A stretch of 64,000 nucleotides of DNA from Aerococcaceae bacterium zg-252. GTDB lineage: Bacteria > Bacillota > Bacilli > Lactobacillales > Aerococcaceae. The notes below the pieces were generated by a model. That model ran no database searches. It was not told the DNA's origin and worked only from the letters and a program-made list of their open reading frames with translations. The translations under genes and the position numbers were made by a program. Location of the stretch: assembly GCA_016237705.1 (NCBI GenBank), contig CP066204.1, positions 496,001 to 560,000 of the forward strand. The letters are read 5' to 3'. Positions within the stretch are counted from its first letter, which is position 1. Every line of letters begins with the position of its first letter. Shown here in pieces: positions 1-9,360 of the stretch.

Positions 1-1
1 T

Positions 2-487
2 TTAAAAATTGAAGGACGAATGAAGTCGATTCATTATGTATCAACCGTATCAAATGTCTATCGTGCTGCCGTTGATGCTTATTGTGCTGACCCAGATAAT
101 TATGAGTTGAAGCAAGAATGGGTCGATGAATTATGGAAAGCAGCGCAACGTGAATTAGCGACAGGATTTTACTATTCAACGCCAAGTGAAAATGAGCAAT
201 TATTTGGTACACGTCGCAAAATACCACAGTATGCGTTTGTTGGGCAAGTATTGGATTATAATCCTGAAACGCAAATTGCAACGATTCAGCAACGTAATAA
301 TTTTAAAGTGGGTGATACGATTGAGTTTTATGGTCCAGGTATGCGTCATTTTGAGCAAGAGTTGACAGCGTTATGGGACGAAAAAGATGAAGAAATAGAA
401 GTTGCCCCACATGCGATGATGATTTGTAAAATTAAAGTGGAGCAACCAGTTGAGCGATTTGATATGATTCGTAAACGTAAAGAATAG
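2..487 (+). CDS. U32 family peptidase, C-terminal part (5' end outside window)
   Basis: The frame is open to the left edge of the window, and the codons before the first ATG (position 20) continue a typical U32 sequence, LKIEGRMKSIHYV, so this is the end of a longer gene and not a 155-residue protein. The C-terminal part, VGQVLDYNPETQIATI followed by FKVGDTIEFYGPG, matches the small beta-barrel domain at the end of U32 proteins. Characterised bacterial U32 members act as collagenase-like peptidases or in tRNA and ubiquinone hydroxylation, and which applies here cannot be told from the fragment. The family call is firm because of the KIEGR-MKS-HYV block; the substrate is unknown. A strong terminator follows 15 bases after the stop codon. 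Confidence 0.88.
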   Translation, partial: LKIEGRMKSIHYVSTVSNVYRAAVDAYCADPDNYELKQEWVDELWKAAQRELATGFYYSTPSENEQLFGTRRKIPQYAFVGQVLDYNPETQIATIQQRNNFKVGDTIEFYGPGMRHFEQELTALWDEKDEEIEVAPHAMMICKIKVEQPVERFDMIRKRKE

Positions 488-501
488 TAATTTAGTAAAG
501 A

Positions 502-530
502 CAACGAACGACTTGTTCGTTGCTTTTTTT
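502..530 (+). terminator. Rho-independent terminator after the U32 peptidase gene
   Basis: CAACGAAC (502-509) pairs with GTTCGTTG (515-522) around a five-base loop, followed by a run of T at 524-530. Confidence 0.9.
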
Positions 531-574
531 GCGTGAAACGCTCACCAATTTTACAAATCTATTAATATTTTTAC

Positions 575-616
575 TGAAAGCGTTTGACATTTATATAGGG
601 GGTTTCATATTATAAT
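575..616 (+). promoter_or_regulatory. Promoter with an overlapping cre-like site
   Basis: TGAAAGCGTTTGACA at 575-589 is close to the catabolite-responsive element consensus and contains a perfect -35 hexamer, TTGACA (584-589). A -10 could be TATTAT at 608-613 (18-base spacer) or TATAAT at 611-616 (21-base spacer, too long). If the cre reading is right, CcpA bound here would block RNA polymerase. CcpA is encoded in this window at 35.3 kb. The site deviates from consensus in its last bases, so the regulatory claim is an inference. Confidence 0.45.
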
Positions 617-689
617 AAGTAGGTTTCCAAAAAAACATTATGTTTATAAGAGTTACATGGACATAAAAATGAAAGGAGAATACAATTTT

Positions 690-1079
690 ATGAGTAATAA
701 AAAGCGTGAAGAATTGAAACGATTGCAGACATTGAAGGCAAATGCAGAAGCAGAATTAACTTCCTTGCGATTTGAAGCTAATGCAATGAAAAAAGAAATA
801 GAGTTGAAAGAGACAAATATACGCAGTTTGAACCAACAAATAGAGAAGTTAACGAAAGAAAGCAAAGGTATTACCGTATCCGAGCATGCGATTATTCGAT
901 ATTTGGAACGTGTATTAGGGATTAATAGTGAAGAGATTGTCGAAAAGATTTTACCTGAGAGAACCAAACAATTGGCAATGGAACTCGGTAATGGTCAATA
1001 TGCGGTAAATGAAGGTGAATTTAAAGTTGTCATTAGAAATGGTGTGGTTGTGTCGGTGCTAACAGATGAACAGAAGTGA
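690..1079 (+). CDS. Coiled-coil protein with a conserved C-terminal domain of unknown function
   Basis: I do not recognise a characterised family. The start at 690 is chosen because AAAGGAG (672-678) precedes it at good spacing; the upstream in-frame ATG at 657 has no ribosome-binding site. The product is 129 residues. Residues about 3-60 are rich in Lys, Glu and Leu with heptad-like spacing and should form a coiled coil. The C-terminal half begins ITVSEHAIIRYLERVLGI, a His-x3-Arg-x2-Glu-Arg pattern met in small proteins of phages and their hosts and reminiscent of DUF4258-like folds, then ends in a beta-rich stretch (GQYAVNEGEFKVVIRNGVVVSV). It is a single-gene unit: promoter with a possible cre site upstream, inverted repeat downstream. 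Function unknown. Confidence 0.75.
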   Translation: MSNKKREELKRLQTLKANAEAELTSLRFEANAMKKEIELKETNIRSLNQQIEKLTKESKGITVSEHAIIRYLERVLGINSEEIVEKILPERTKQLAMELGNGQYAVNEGEFKVVIRNGVVVSVLTDEQK

Positions 1080-1093
1080 GTTGCTAAAACAAT

Positions 1094-1201
1094 GGGACTG
1101 GGCAAAAAGTCAGAAGTTCTAACAAATCGAATGATAAGATTGTTGTTAAATCAGTATCTTTAATTTCATTTGTTAAAATTTATGTATTTTCTGCCAGTCC
1201 C
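1094..1201. repeat. Inverted-repeat-bounded intergenic element between convergent genes
   Basis: GGGACTGG (1094-1101) and its complement CCAGTCCC (1194-1201) enclose about 90 bases, with further partial pairing inside (for example AACAAATC near 1121 with GATTGTTGTT near 1138). It lies between the ends of the coiled-coil gene and minus-strand rnhC, so it may serve as a bidirectional terminator, but the loop is much larger than in an ordinary terminator. A small mobile element without genes is the alternative. Confidence 0.5.
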
Positions 1202-1206
1202 TTATT

Positions 1207-2139
1207 TTATTGTTTCTTCAAAATTTTCTCTGTATTAGCAAAATGCATTTTAGCAATCGTTGGTAAAATTTGTTGACCGTATTTTTGAACGAGTTGCAGA
1301 CCTATCTTATCAACATTGGCACCAGCTCCAGAAGGTAATGTTAAGTTATATTGTTTGCCAAGTGTTTCTAAGGATTCTAAAAAGGCTGCACGAGCAATAA
1401 TGGATGCACAAGCCACAGCTAAATGATGACTTTCGCCTTTTTGCACAAAATATAGGTCAGTTGTATATGGATTTTGTTCTTTTTTCAAATAATCTAAATA
1501 TTTTTTTTCAGCAACAAATTGATCAATTAAAACTCCTTGTAGTTTTTCCTTTTCGTCTAAGGATAATTTGGCGAGTAATTTTTGCAGCGTAAAATTGTGG
1601 AGTGCCACTTTAATGCCATTTGCATTACGTGTTTGATTCGCTTCATTATATTTAGCAGGTGAACAAACGGTTAAATGATAAGGCACACTGGCTTTAATTT
1701 GCCATGCTAAGTCAAGAATTTGTTTATCTGATAATTGTTTAGAATCTTTTACTCCTAGCTCAGTCATTAAAGCTTGTTTGTCTTGTGGTAAGTACACTGC
1801 ACAAACAGTTAGTGCACCGAAATAACTGCCATTGCCGACTTCATCGCTGCCGATGATTGTCCATTGGCTGAAATTGGTGGGCAATGTAGATAGAGTTGAA
1901 TTATTTTTCTTTTGTCTAGCTGTTGGCGTATTTTGGGTATTATCACGCCATTTTTCTGCTTCTTGTTCGGCACGTTCTCCTTGGAAAAGAACTTTACCAC
2001 TTTTATAGGCTGTGACGGTTACGCCATTTTTCTTAGCACGAAATATACTATGTGGAACAGCAGATAGCATATAGGTTTCATAATAGTGTTGCATTTGTTG
2101 AATGATTTCATTAGATAATAACAGTGTTTGATGAGACAT
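1207..2139 (-). CDS. rnhC: Ribonuclease HIII
   Basis: Endonuclease that cuts the RNA strand of RNA-DNA hybrids; in Firmicutes RNase HIII removes R-loops and RNA primers. The 310-residue protein has an N-terminal TBP-like domain (about residues 1-85, with the pattern FRAKKNGVTVTAYKSGKVLFQG) and a C-terminal catalytic domain starting at GSDEVGNGSYFG (about residue 96), whose Asp-Glu pair is the RNase H type 2 metal site. Further family blocks are VKDSKQLSDKQI, LIDQF and HHLAVACASIIARAAFL. The start at 2139 follows an AAAGGA site at normal distance; a longer frame to 2331 would run through the divergent promoter region with no ribosome-binding site and is rejected. The gene is divergent from zapA. 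Confidence 0.95.
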   Translation of the reverse strand: MSHQTLLLSNEIIQQMQHYYETYMLSAVPHSIFRAKKNGVTVTAYKSGKVLFQGERAEQEAEKWRDNTQNTPTARQKKNNSTLSTLPTNFSQWTIIGSDEVGNGSYFGALTVCAVYLPQDKQALMTELGVKDSKQLSDKQILDLAWQIKASVPYHLTVCSPAKYNEANQTRNANGIKVALHNFTLQKLLAKLSLDEKEKLQGVLIDQFVAEKKYLDYLKKEQNPYTTDLYFVQKGESHHLAVACASIIARAAFLESLETLGKQYNLTLPSGAGANVDKIGLQLVQKYGQQILPTIAKMHFANTEKILKKQ

Positions 2140-2359
2140 AGATTTTCCTTTCAAAGTATACAGAATAGAACTATTTAATAGTATACCATAATGGTGGGGA
2201 GTATGTGTTTTTAATAAATCGTTACAAACTGTTAAAATTAATGATTGAAAGATGCAACAGAAAGCATTTTCTGATAAAATATAGAATGAACTCAAAGTAG
2301 AAGAGCTAGACATTAATATCTGACTACACATAGCTCTTGTTGAAATGGAGGTTATTTAT

Positions 2360-2662
2360 ATGGAAGAAAAGCGTCGTTTTAAAGTGACGATTGCTGGGAG
2401 ACCCTATACAATCGTAGGCGAGCGTTCAGACCAACATATGGCAGCAGTGGTTGAATTAATCAATACACAATTAAATCAGTTAGCTGAGTTAGCACCGGAT
2501 TTGTCGGTGGCAGACCGTAGTATTTTAATGGCAGTCAATGCACTGTCGGATCAGTTGATTAAAGAAGAAAAGATAATGGCATTAGAAGCAGAAATTGAAG
2601 CACTAAAGCAACAAATAGCAGCAGCTAAACCTGTTGATATCCCATATCGTAAGCGGAAATGA
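2360..2662 (+). CDS. zapA: Cell division protein ZapA
   Basis: Small FtsZ-binding protein that bundles FtsZ filaments at mid-cell. The 100-residue product has the ZapA fold pattern: beta strands near the N-terminus (RFKVTIAGRPYTIVG), a helix (HMAAVVELINTQLNQLAEL), then a long coiled coil containing LMAVNALSDQLIKEE. The ATG at 2360 is used because GGAGGT lies seven bases upstream; the in-frame ATG at 2345 overlaps that site. It heads the series zapA-cvpA-mutS2, an order common in Firmicutes. The gap to cvpA is 19 bases, indicating co-transcription. Confidence 0.92.
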   Translation: MEEKRRFKVTIAGRPYTIVGERSDQHMAAVVELINTQLNQLAELAPDLSVADRSILMAVNALSDQLIKEEKIMALEAEIEALKQQIAAAKPVDIPYRKRK

Positions 2663-2681
2663 TGCCAAAGGAGCGAACAAC

Positions 2682-3233
2682 ATGTTATCCATTATTATAC
2701 TAATTGTTTTAGCATATAGTTTTTACACCGGATTTCGTCGTGGATTAATTATGCAGCTAGTGCAATTAATTGGTTACTTGATTACCTTTTTATTAGCGAC
2801 AAAATTTTATGAACCTTTATCCAAATACGTTGAAATGCTGATTCCTTTTCCGTCAATACAGCAGACGACCAAATTAGTGTTTTATAATGAAACTCAAAGT
2901 TTTTTAGTCGACCAAGCGTTTTATCGTGCGATTACCTTTGTAATCATTTGGTTGATTGGTTGGTTAGTAACAAAATTTTTAGCAATCTTTTTCACTCGCA
3001 TTACTTACTATGATATGTTGCGTCACTTGAATCATATCGGTGGTGGTGTGGTGAATTTGGTGATAACGTATATGGTAATCTATGTTTTCTTATTTATCCT
3101 ATCCTTAATTCCAGTTGAAATGATTCAACAACAATTTGTCGATAATCCACTGGCTTATCGGATTGTCGCTGATACACCAATTATTTCGGATTGGACTGCA
3201 GATGCTTGGTTAAAGGTGAATCCATTTAATTAA
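2682..3233 (+). CDS. CvpA family membrane protein
   Basis: The 183-residue protein has four predicted membrane helices (about residues 2-18, 22-40, 82-104 and 121-141), with the CvpA-type opening MLSIIILIVLAYSFYTGFRRG. CvpA was named for colicin V production in E. coli; in Firmicutes its role is not settled. The start at 2682 follows AAAGGAGCG, and the longer frame from 2634 overlaps zapA without a suitable site. It lies 19 bases after zapA and upstream of mutS2, as in many relatives. Confidence 0.88.
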   Translation: MLSIIILIVLAYSFYTGFRRGLIMQLVQLIGYLITFLLATKFYEPLSKYVEMLIPFPSIQQTTKLVFYNETQSFLVDQAFYRAITFVIIWLIGWLVTKFLAIFFTRITYYDMLRHLNHIGGGVVNLVITYMVIYVFLFILSLIPVEMIQQQFVDNPLAYRIVADTPIISDWTADAWLKVNPFN

Positions 3234-3261
3234 GGGTAATTACTTCGTTAATAAGTGAACG

Positions 3262-3315
3262 GGCATAAGGTTCTGATTGAGTTGATTGGTACTCAATGAA
3301 TTGGAACTTTATGCC
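3262..3315 (+). terminator. Long hairpin between cvpA and mutS2
   Basis: GGCATAAGGTTC (3262-3273) pairs with GAACTTTATGCC (3304-3315), and inside it TTGAGT pairs with ACTCAA. The following TTATCTTTTG is a weak T-tract. It could terminate the zapA-cvpA transcript or act as a structured leader of mutS2. Confidence 0.6.
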
Positions 3316-3352
3316 TTATCTTTTGAGTGTATGAATAATGAAAGGAGTCATT

Positions 3353-5713
3353 ATGTCGAAAAATCAAAAAATTTATGAAACACTTGAATTTGGTAAAGTC
3401 CAACAACAAGTGCAACATTTTATCCAAACTGATTTAGGGAAAGAAAAAATAGCAGCAATGCGTATTTTAAATAATCGTGAGCAGTTGCAGCAATTGCAGT
3501 CAGAAACAGAACAGAGTTTAGCGATTTTAATGCAACAAAAGCATATGCCTATTCCACGCTTGGCAAATTTAAGACAAGCCTTACAACGCTTAAAACTAGA
3601 AGCGACTCTCAATGGCATGGAAATTGCACAAATTGGACGTTTGTTGGTGACGACAAAGCAGTTGATTCAATTTTTTGACCAGTTGGAGAAAGAAGATAAG
3701 CATTTTCCAGCTTTAACGCATTGGGTGTACCAATGTGTGCATTTACCACAAGTTGAACAGATGATTATTCAATCGCTTGCTGATGACGGCAGTGTGTTGT
3801 CAACGGCATCAACTCAATTAGCGTCTATTCGCCGTCAACAAACACAGACTGATGCACAAATTCGCAATCAGTTAAATCAATTAGTTAAATCAAAGGCAAG
3901 TCAATTATCGGATACGCTGATTACGATGCGTAATGATGTCTATGTGTTGCCAGTAAAAGCTGAATATCGTCACCAATTTGGCGGTCGTGTCCATGACCAA
4001 AGTAGTACAGGACAAACATTGTATATTGAGCCACAAGTTGTGACGGCATTGAATCAAAAACGAGCTGAACTGATTGTCGCTGAGCGTAAGGAAATCGAAC
4101 GAATTTTGGCTGAAATATCGGTTGCTTTAATGCCGCATTATGCTGAATTGATGCATAATCAAGAAATGGTTGCCGAATTAGATTTCATTCAGGCACGTGG
4201 TGAACACGCACGAGCTTATCAAGCTGTGCGTCCGAAATTTTCAGATGATAATCATGTGGCTTTGTGGCAAGCTAGACACCCTTTGATTGATGCGAAACAA
4301 ATTGTGGCGAATGATTTGATTATCGGTGAAGAATATCGTGCCTTAATTATTACAGGGCCGAACACTGGTGGTAAAACAATTTTGCTTAAAACACTAGGTT
4401 TGTTGCAGATGATGGCACAAACAGGATTGCATATTCCAGCCGATAAAGGCAGTCAAGTTGGGATTTTTGATGATATTTTTGCTGATATTGGTGATGAACA
4501 ATCAATCGAGCAAAGTTTATCGACATTCTCAAGTCATATGACGAATACGATTCGGATTTTAGATCAAGCGACACATCAATCGCTGCTATTATTTGATGAG
4601 TTAGGTTCTGGTACAGACCCACAAGAGGGTGCTGCACTAGCAATGGCGATTTTAAATTATTTACATAAATTAGATGCAACAGTAATGGCAACAACTCATT
4701 ATCCAGAATTAAAATTATATGCACATGACACACCAAAGACGATTAATGCGAGTATGGAATTTGATAGTTCCACATTATCGCCAACGTATCGTTTATTAAT
4801 TGGTGTACCGGGACGCAGTAATGCCTTTGACATTTCGCAACGTTTAGGATTGCGTGCTGATATTTTAGCAGAGGCACGTAGTGGTATTGATACGGACACG
4901 CAATCAGTCAATGAAATGGTCGCCAATCTTGAGCGAGAACGCCGAGAAGCTGAGTTAGCACATGAAGAAGCATTGGAGCAATTAGCACTGGCAGAACAAT
5001 TGCACCAAGATTTACGAACTGAGTATAATCGCTGGTTAGAGCAGAAAAATGATTTAGTTGAGAAAGCAAAACGTCAAGCTAATGAGCAAGTGGAAGAAGC
5101 GAAAGGGCAAGCCGAGAAAATTTTACAAGAAATCCGAGATTTACAGTTAGAACAAGGGACACGTGGAACGATTAAAGAGCATGTGTTGATTGATAAACGG
5201 AATGCTTTTGAACAATTGAAGCAACCAGAGAATTTGAAGAAAAATAAAATATTAAAACGTGCGCGTGAGAAACGTCGTTATAAAGTAGGCGATGATGTTG
5301 AAGTGTTAACGTATGGACAGCGTGGTACGATTGTCGAGCAAGTCAGTGCAGAAAGTTACATTGTACAAATGGGTATTTTGAAGATGAAACTCGTATCGGA
5401 AGAACTGTCGCCACTTGAGAAAATCGAACCGAAAACAAAAGTGAACGTTCAACGTCAAGCCGGTAGCAAGGTACAGACGACTTTAGATTTGCGTGGTGAA
5501 CGCTATGAACAAGCACTGCATCGCTTGCGTCAGTATTTGGACGCTGCTTTATTATCGAATCACCCTATGGTAACAATTATTCATGGTAAGGGTACAGGGG
5601 CTTTGCGTGAGGGAGTAAAAAAAGTGTTATCACAACATGCACAAGTCGACCGTTTTGAATATTCTGCACCGAATGCAGGTGGTGACGGCTCAACCGTTGT
5701 CTACTTCAAGTAA
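3353..5713 (+). CDS. mutS2: Endonuclease MutS2
   Basis: MutS-family ATPase with a C-terminal nuclease domain. In Gram-positive bacteria it suppresses recombination or resolves collided ribosomes, and it does not act in mismatch repair. The 786-residue protein lacks the mismatch-recognition domain of MutS. The ATPase core has Walker A GPNTGGKT (about residue 337), LFDELGSGTDPQEGAALA as Walker B and signature region, and MATTHYPELK. A long Glu/Gln/Lys-rich coiled coil (about 525-620) leads to a KOW-like barrel and a Smr domain (about 711-786) with TLDLRGERYEQAL and IIHGKGTGALREGV. The start at 3353 is preceded by AAAGGAG; the ATG at 3338 overlaps that site. ogt begins ten bases after the stop. 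Confidence 0.96.
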   Translation: MSKNQKIYETLEFGKVQQQVQHFIQTDLGKEKIAAMRILNNREQLQQLQSETEQSLAILMQQKHMPIPRLANLRQALQRLKLEATLNGMEIAQIGRLLVTTKQLIQFFDQLEKEDKHFPALTHWVYQCVHLPQVEQMIIQSLADDGSVLSTASTQLASIRRQQTQTDAQIRNQLNQLVKSKASQLSDTLITMRNDVYVLPVKAEYRHQFGGRVHDQSSTGQTLYIEPQVVTALNQKRAELIVAERKEIERILAEISVALMPHYAELMHNQEMVAELDFIQARGEHARAYQAVRPKFSDDNHVALWQARHPLIDAKQIVANDLIIGEEYRALIITGPNTGGKTILLKTLGLLQMMAQTGLHIPADKGSQVGIFDDIFADIGDEQSIEQSLSTFSSHMTNTIRILDQATHQSLLLFDELGSGTDPQEGAALAMAILNYLHKLDATVMATTHYPELKLYAHDTPKTINASMEFDSSTLSPTYRLLIGVPGRSNAFDISQRLGLRADILAEARSGIDTDTQSVNEMVANLERERREAELAHEEALEQLALAEQLHQDLRTEYNRWLEQKNDLVEKAKRQANEQVEEAKGQAEKILQEIRDLQLEQGTRGTIKEHVLIDKRNAFEQLKQPENLKKNKILKRAREKRRYKVGDDVEVLTYGQRGTIVEQVSAESYIVQMGILKMKLVSEELSPLEKIEPKTKVNVQRQAGSKVQTTLDLRGERYEQALHRLRQYLDAALLSNHPMVTIIHGKGTGALREGVKKVLSQHAQVDRFEYSAPNAGGDGSTVVYFK

Positions 5714-5722
5714 TAGGAAGTG

Positions 5723-6223
5723 ATGAATGTGTTATATAAAAGTCATTACGATTCGCCTATTGGAAAATTATGGATAGTCAGCGATGAAATGGCGATTAAA
5801 GGAATTTGGTTTGATAATCAGCGACATTTTGCTGCCGGTTATTCGTTAGCAGCGATACAACAAGCAGAAACGGACAGTATTTTAGCGCTAAAAAAGTGGT
5901 TAAAAGCGTATTTTAATGGTGAACGTTGCGATGTGAGTGCTTTATCCCTTGCACCAGTTGGAACAGTATTTCAGCAGCAAGTCTGGCAAATATTAATGAC
6001 AATTCCTTATGGTGAAACAATGAGTTATGCTGAGATTGCTGCACAGATTTGGACAGATTCAGCGAAAGGTTCACCACGTGCAGTCGGTGGAGCTGTTGGG
6101 AAAAATCCGATTGCGATTTGCATACCTTGTCATCGAGTGATTGGCAGCAAAGGAGCGATTACCGGCTATGCAGGTGGTCTTGAGAAGAAACAGTGGTTAC
6201 TCGAACATGAAATGAAGCGTTGA
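5723..6223 (+). CDS. ogt: Methylated-DNA--protein-cysteine methyltransferase
   Basis: Suicide repair enzyme that transfers the alkyl group from O6-alkylguanine to its own cysteine. The family motif IPCHRVIG is present, with the acceptor Cys near residue 135, and the helix-turn-helix stretch IPYGETMSYAEIAAQI and the block PRAVGGAVGKNP precede it. At 166 residues it has normal length. The start is uncertain: ATG 5723 has AGGA four bases upstream, whereas GTG 5729 has better spacing and would give the shorter N-terminus usual in this family. It sits ten bases after mutS2 and fifteen before glpK, so the three may be read together. Confidence 0.93.
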   Translation: MNVLYKSHYDSPIGKLWIVSDEMAIKGIWFDNQRHFAAGYSLAAIQQAETDSILALKKWLKAYFNGERCDVSALSLAPVGTVFQQQVWQILMTIPYGETMSYAEIAAQIWTDSAKGSPRAVGGAVGKNPIAICIPCHRVIGSKGAITGYAGGLEKKQWLLEHEMKR

Positions 6224-6237
6224 AAAGAGTGTGATGT

Positions 6238-7740
6238 ATGAAAGAAAATTATATTATGTCGATTGATCAAGGGACAACCAGTTCACGTGCGATAATTTTT
6301 AATCACAAGGCAGAAATTGTGGCGAGTGCTCAAAAGGAATTCCCGCAATTATTTCCACAACCGGGTTGGGTAGAGCATGACCCACAACAAATTTGGAATT
6401 CTGTACAATCAGTTATGGCAGAATCCTTAATTGAAGCAGGGTTGCAATCGCATCAAATTGCAGCGATTGGTATTACCAATCAACGTGAAACCACAGTCAT
6501 TTGGGATAAGAAAACAGGCCAACCAATCCATAATGCGATTGTGTGGCAATCTCGTCAAACGGCTGCCATTGCTGAAAAGCTAAGACGTGACGGTTATAGC
6601 GATTGGTTTCATAAGAAAACTGGTTTAGTGATTGATGCCTATTTTTCTGCTACAAAAATTCGCTGGCTATTGGATAATGTTCCAATGGCACAAGAACGTG
6701 CAGAAAAGGGCGAGTTATTATTTGGAACGATTGATACTTGGTTATTATGGAAATTAACCAATGGTGCCGTACATGCGACAGATTATTCGAATGCAGCACG
6801 CACAATGATTTTTAATATTCAAACATTGGAGTGGGACGAAGAAATTTTAGCCTTATTGAATATTCCAAAGTCATTATTACCGACTGTAAAATCTAATTCT
6901 GAAATTTATGGCTATACGAGTGAACATTCCTTACTCGGAGAACGTATTCCGATTGCTGGTATGGCTGGTGACCAGCAAGCAGCATTATTTGGGCAGTTAG
7001 CTTTTGAACCGGGGATGATAAAAAACACCTATGGGACAGGATCATTCATTATTATGAATACTGGATCCGAATGCTTGCTGTCACAAAACCAATTATTAAC
7101 GACCATTGCGTATAGCTTGAATGGGAAAGTGCATTATGCTTTAGAGGGTTCTATCTTTGTAGCAGGTAGCGTGGTTCAATGGCTGAGGGACGGACTCGAA
7201 TTGATTGAAACATCGGCTGAATCGGAAGTATTAGCTTATCAATCTGAAAGTGACAATGAAGTTTATATTGTACCAGCCTTTACAGGATTAGGTGCACCTT
7301 ATTGGGATTCAGATGTTCGTGGTGCTGTCTTTGGCATGACAAGGGGGACGAGTCGTTCAGATTTTGTTAAAGCGTCCTTGCAGTCGATTGCGTATCAAGT
7401 GCGTGATATTATTGAAACGATGCAGCAAGATACACAGTTATCAATTCCCCAACTGAGAGTTGACGGTGGGGCTGCCATGAATCGCTACTTAATGCAATTT
7501 CAAGCAGATATTTTGAATATTGAAATTTCTAGAGCGAAAAATTTAGAGACAACTGCATTAGGAGCTGCATTTTTAGCAGGATTGGCAATTGGCTATTGGA
7601 AAGATTTATCGGATTTACAGGTACTCAATGCTACTGGCGATATTTTCTATCCAATGATTGTAGCTGAAAAACGAGAAACGCTCTATAAAGGGTGGAAAAA
7701 GGCTGTGAGAGCAGCACGATTTTTTGCTAAAGACGAATAA
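6238..7740 (+). CDS. glpK: Glycerol kinase
   Basis: Phosphorylates glycerol to glycerol 3-phosphate with ATP. The 500-residue protein has the FGGY-kinase signatures [12 protein letters not shown] at the N-terminus, [34 protein letters not shown] and [18 protein letters not shown]. His230 in TSEHSLLG lies where lactic acid bacterial glycerol kinases are phosphorylated by the PTS protein HPr, so activity probably depends on PTS phosphorylation (inference from alignment by eye). No glpO or glpF lies next to it; the neighbours are ogt and a terminator. No cre site was found directly upstream. Confidence 0.96.
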   Translation: MKENYIMSIDQGTTSSRAIIFNHKAEIVASAQKEFPQLFPQPGWVEHDPQQIWNSVQSVMAESLIEAGLQSHQIAAIGITNQRETTVIWDKKTGQPIHNAIVWQSRQTAAIAEKLRRDGYSDWFHKKTGLVIDAYFSATKIRWLLDNVPMAQERAEKGELLFGTIDTWLLWKLTNGAVHATDYSNAARTMIFNIQTLEWDEEILALLNIPKSLLPTVKSNSEIYGYTSEHSLLGERIPIAGMAGDQQAALFGQLAFEPGMIKNTYGTGSFIIMNTGSECLLSQNQLLTTIAYSLNGKVHYALEGSIFVAGSVVQWLRDGLELIETSAESEVLAYQSESDNEVYIVPAFTGLGAPYWDSDVRGAVFGMTRGTSRSDFVKASLQSIAYQVRDIIETMQQDTQLSIPQLRVDGGAAMNRYLMQFQADILNIEISRAKNLETTALGAAFLAGLAIGYWKDLSDLQVLNATGDIFYPMIVAEKRETLYKGWKKAVRAARFFAKDE

Positions 7741-7747
7741 TATAAAC

Positions 7748-7793
7748 AAACATCGTGAAACATACGAAAAACGTAAGTTTCACGATGTTTTTG
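7748..7793. terminator. Bidirectional terminator between glpK and the purine permease
   Basis: ACATCGTGAAAC (7750-7761) pairs with GTTTCACGATGT (7777-7788), followed by T residues. It lies between the convergent ends of two genes and can serve both. Confidence 0.85.
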
Positions 7794-7801
7794 TGTATAA
7801 A

Positions 7802-9259
7802 CTAGATAATTGCCATTGCAAAGAAATTTAGTATAAATAATGCAACGGATACCCATAAGATAGGGTGAACTTCTTTTGCTTTGCCTTGAACTACTTTCAC
7901 TAAGCAGTAAGTTACAAATCCAGCAGCGATACCGTAAGAAATTGAGTAAGCTAGCCCCATAAAGATTGATGCAAAGAATGCTGGTGCTGCCTCAGCAAAA
8001 TCTGTCCAGTTAATATCATTGAGTGATGAAATCATTAAAATACCAACAATAATTAATGCCGGTGCTGTTGCTGATGACGGAACAATGCTAATTATTGGTG
8101 CAAAGAAAATCGCTAAAATAAACATAATAGCCGTTGTAACTGATGTTAAACCAGTTCGTCCACCTTCTCCGATACCGGCAGCTGATTCCACAAAAGTAGT
8201 TGTATTGGAAGTACCAAACAATGCACCGATTAATGTACCGATAGAATCTCCGAATAATGCACGATCCATTTTAGAATCAAAACCTGAACTAGATTCTAAT
8301 GCAGCAATATCTTCTGCTGTAAAAATACCTGTACGACGTCCAGTTCCGATAAAAGTACCGATTGTATCAAAAACATCAGATAAACTAAACGCAAAAACGG
8401 TAATTAACACGATTGGAAGTTTTGATAAGTCAGAGAATAAAGACGGTAATCCCTCTGGTTTGAAAATTACTAAAAAGGTTTCGCTTAATGCTGAAAATGC
8501 ATTAGTGACAGAGTTATCTGCCCAGTTAATATGAGCTAAATCGACTACACCCATTGGAATACCAATTAAAGTTGTTAACACAATACCAGCTAAAATCGCA
8601 CTTTTTACGCCACGAATCATTAAAATAATCGTAATGGCTAGACCGATTAAAGTTAATAATGAAGTAGGGCTAGTGAAGTTAACTAATTCAGGTAGTGCAC
8701 CACTATTCGATACAACTGATTGAATACCACCTTGGAAAGTTTCAGCTGTTGGACTGCCACCGTTGACAGATAATAAATTATGACCGTCAATTGTAAAGGT
8801 TAATAAATTTCCGTTTTTAATTCCAATATATCCAATGAATACCCCGATACCAGCTGAAATCGCATGCTGTAATGATTCAGGAATTGCTTTAATTAAAGAT
8901 TTTCTTACTTTTGTTACAGTAATTAAAACGTTGAAAACTCCACAGATAAACACCATGGATAATGCTTGTTGCCAAGTGAAACCTAATCCAAATACAACAG
9001 TATAAGTAAAGAACGCATTTAATCCCATACCCGGTGCTAATGCGTATGGCACATTTGCGAAAAGTCCCATAACTAAAGTTGAAACAGATGCCGCAAAGAT
9101 TGTCGCTAAGAAAACTGCCTGACTCGGCATACCAGATAATGCTAAGATAGACGGATTAACAAAGATGATATAAGACATCGCTAAGAATGTCGTAATCCCT
9201 GCTGAAATTTCGGTTGAAACCGTCGTTCCATGTTCTTTCAACTTAAAATAATTTTCCAC
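7802..9259 (-). CDS. NCS2 family purine permease (guanine/hypoxanthine type)
   Basis: Membrane transporter of the AzgA/PbuG branch of the NCS2 family, which imports guanine, hypoxanthine or adenine by proton symport. The 485-residue protein has 12-14 hydrophobic segments, the N-terminal FFTYTVVFGLGFTWQQAL and GIFVGYIGIKNG, and the family region LSDVFDTIGTFIGTGRRTG followed by DRALFGDSIGTLIGALFGTSNTTTFVESAAGIGEGGRTG. The start is GTG at 9259, preceded by GGAGGGG. It is monocistronic. A possible PurR box lies about 100 bases upstream, and I see no purine riboswitch. The exact purine cannot be assigned from sequence. Confidence 0.92.
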   Translation of the reverse strand: MENYFKLKEHGTTVSTEISAGITTFLAMSYIIFVNPSILALSGMPSQAVFLATIFAASVSTLVMGLFANVPYALAPGMGLNAFFTYTVVFGLGFTWQQALSMVFICGVFNVLITVTKVRKSLIKAIPESLQHAISAGIGVFIGYIGIKNGNLLTFTIDGHNLLSVNGGSPTAETFQGGIQSVVSNSGALPELVNFTSPTSLLTLIGLAITIILMIRGVKSAILAGIVLTTLIGIPMGVVDLAHINWADNSVTNAFSALSETFLVIFKPEGLPSLFSDLSKLPIVLITVFAFSLSDVFDTIGTFIGTGRRTGIFTAEDIAALESSSGFDSKMDRALFGDSIGTLIGALFGTSNTTTFVESAAGIGEGGRTGLTSVTTAIMFILAIFFAPIISIVPSSATAPALIIVGILMISSLNDINWTDFAEAAPAFFASIFMGLAYSISYGIAAGFVTYCLVKVVQGKAKEVHPILWVSVALFILNFFAMAII

Positions 9260-9360
9260 TATAACCCCTCCAAAATAGATTGATAAATTAAATTACACGA
9301 TGAGTATAGGCAAAAATCATAGGCGAATCAATGAAACATTAACTTTATTTGCAAATAAAT

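Noticed and set aside
653-967. 104-codon minus-strand ORF
   Set aside because: It is opposite the coiled-coil gene, with no ribosome-binding site and no recognisable pattern.
8019-8534. 171-codon plus-strand ORF
   Set aside because: It lies wholly opposite the purine permease gene, and its composition follows from the membrane-helix codons of that gene.
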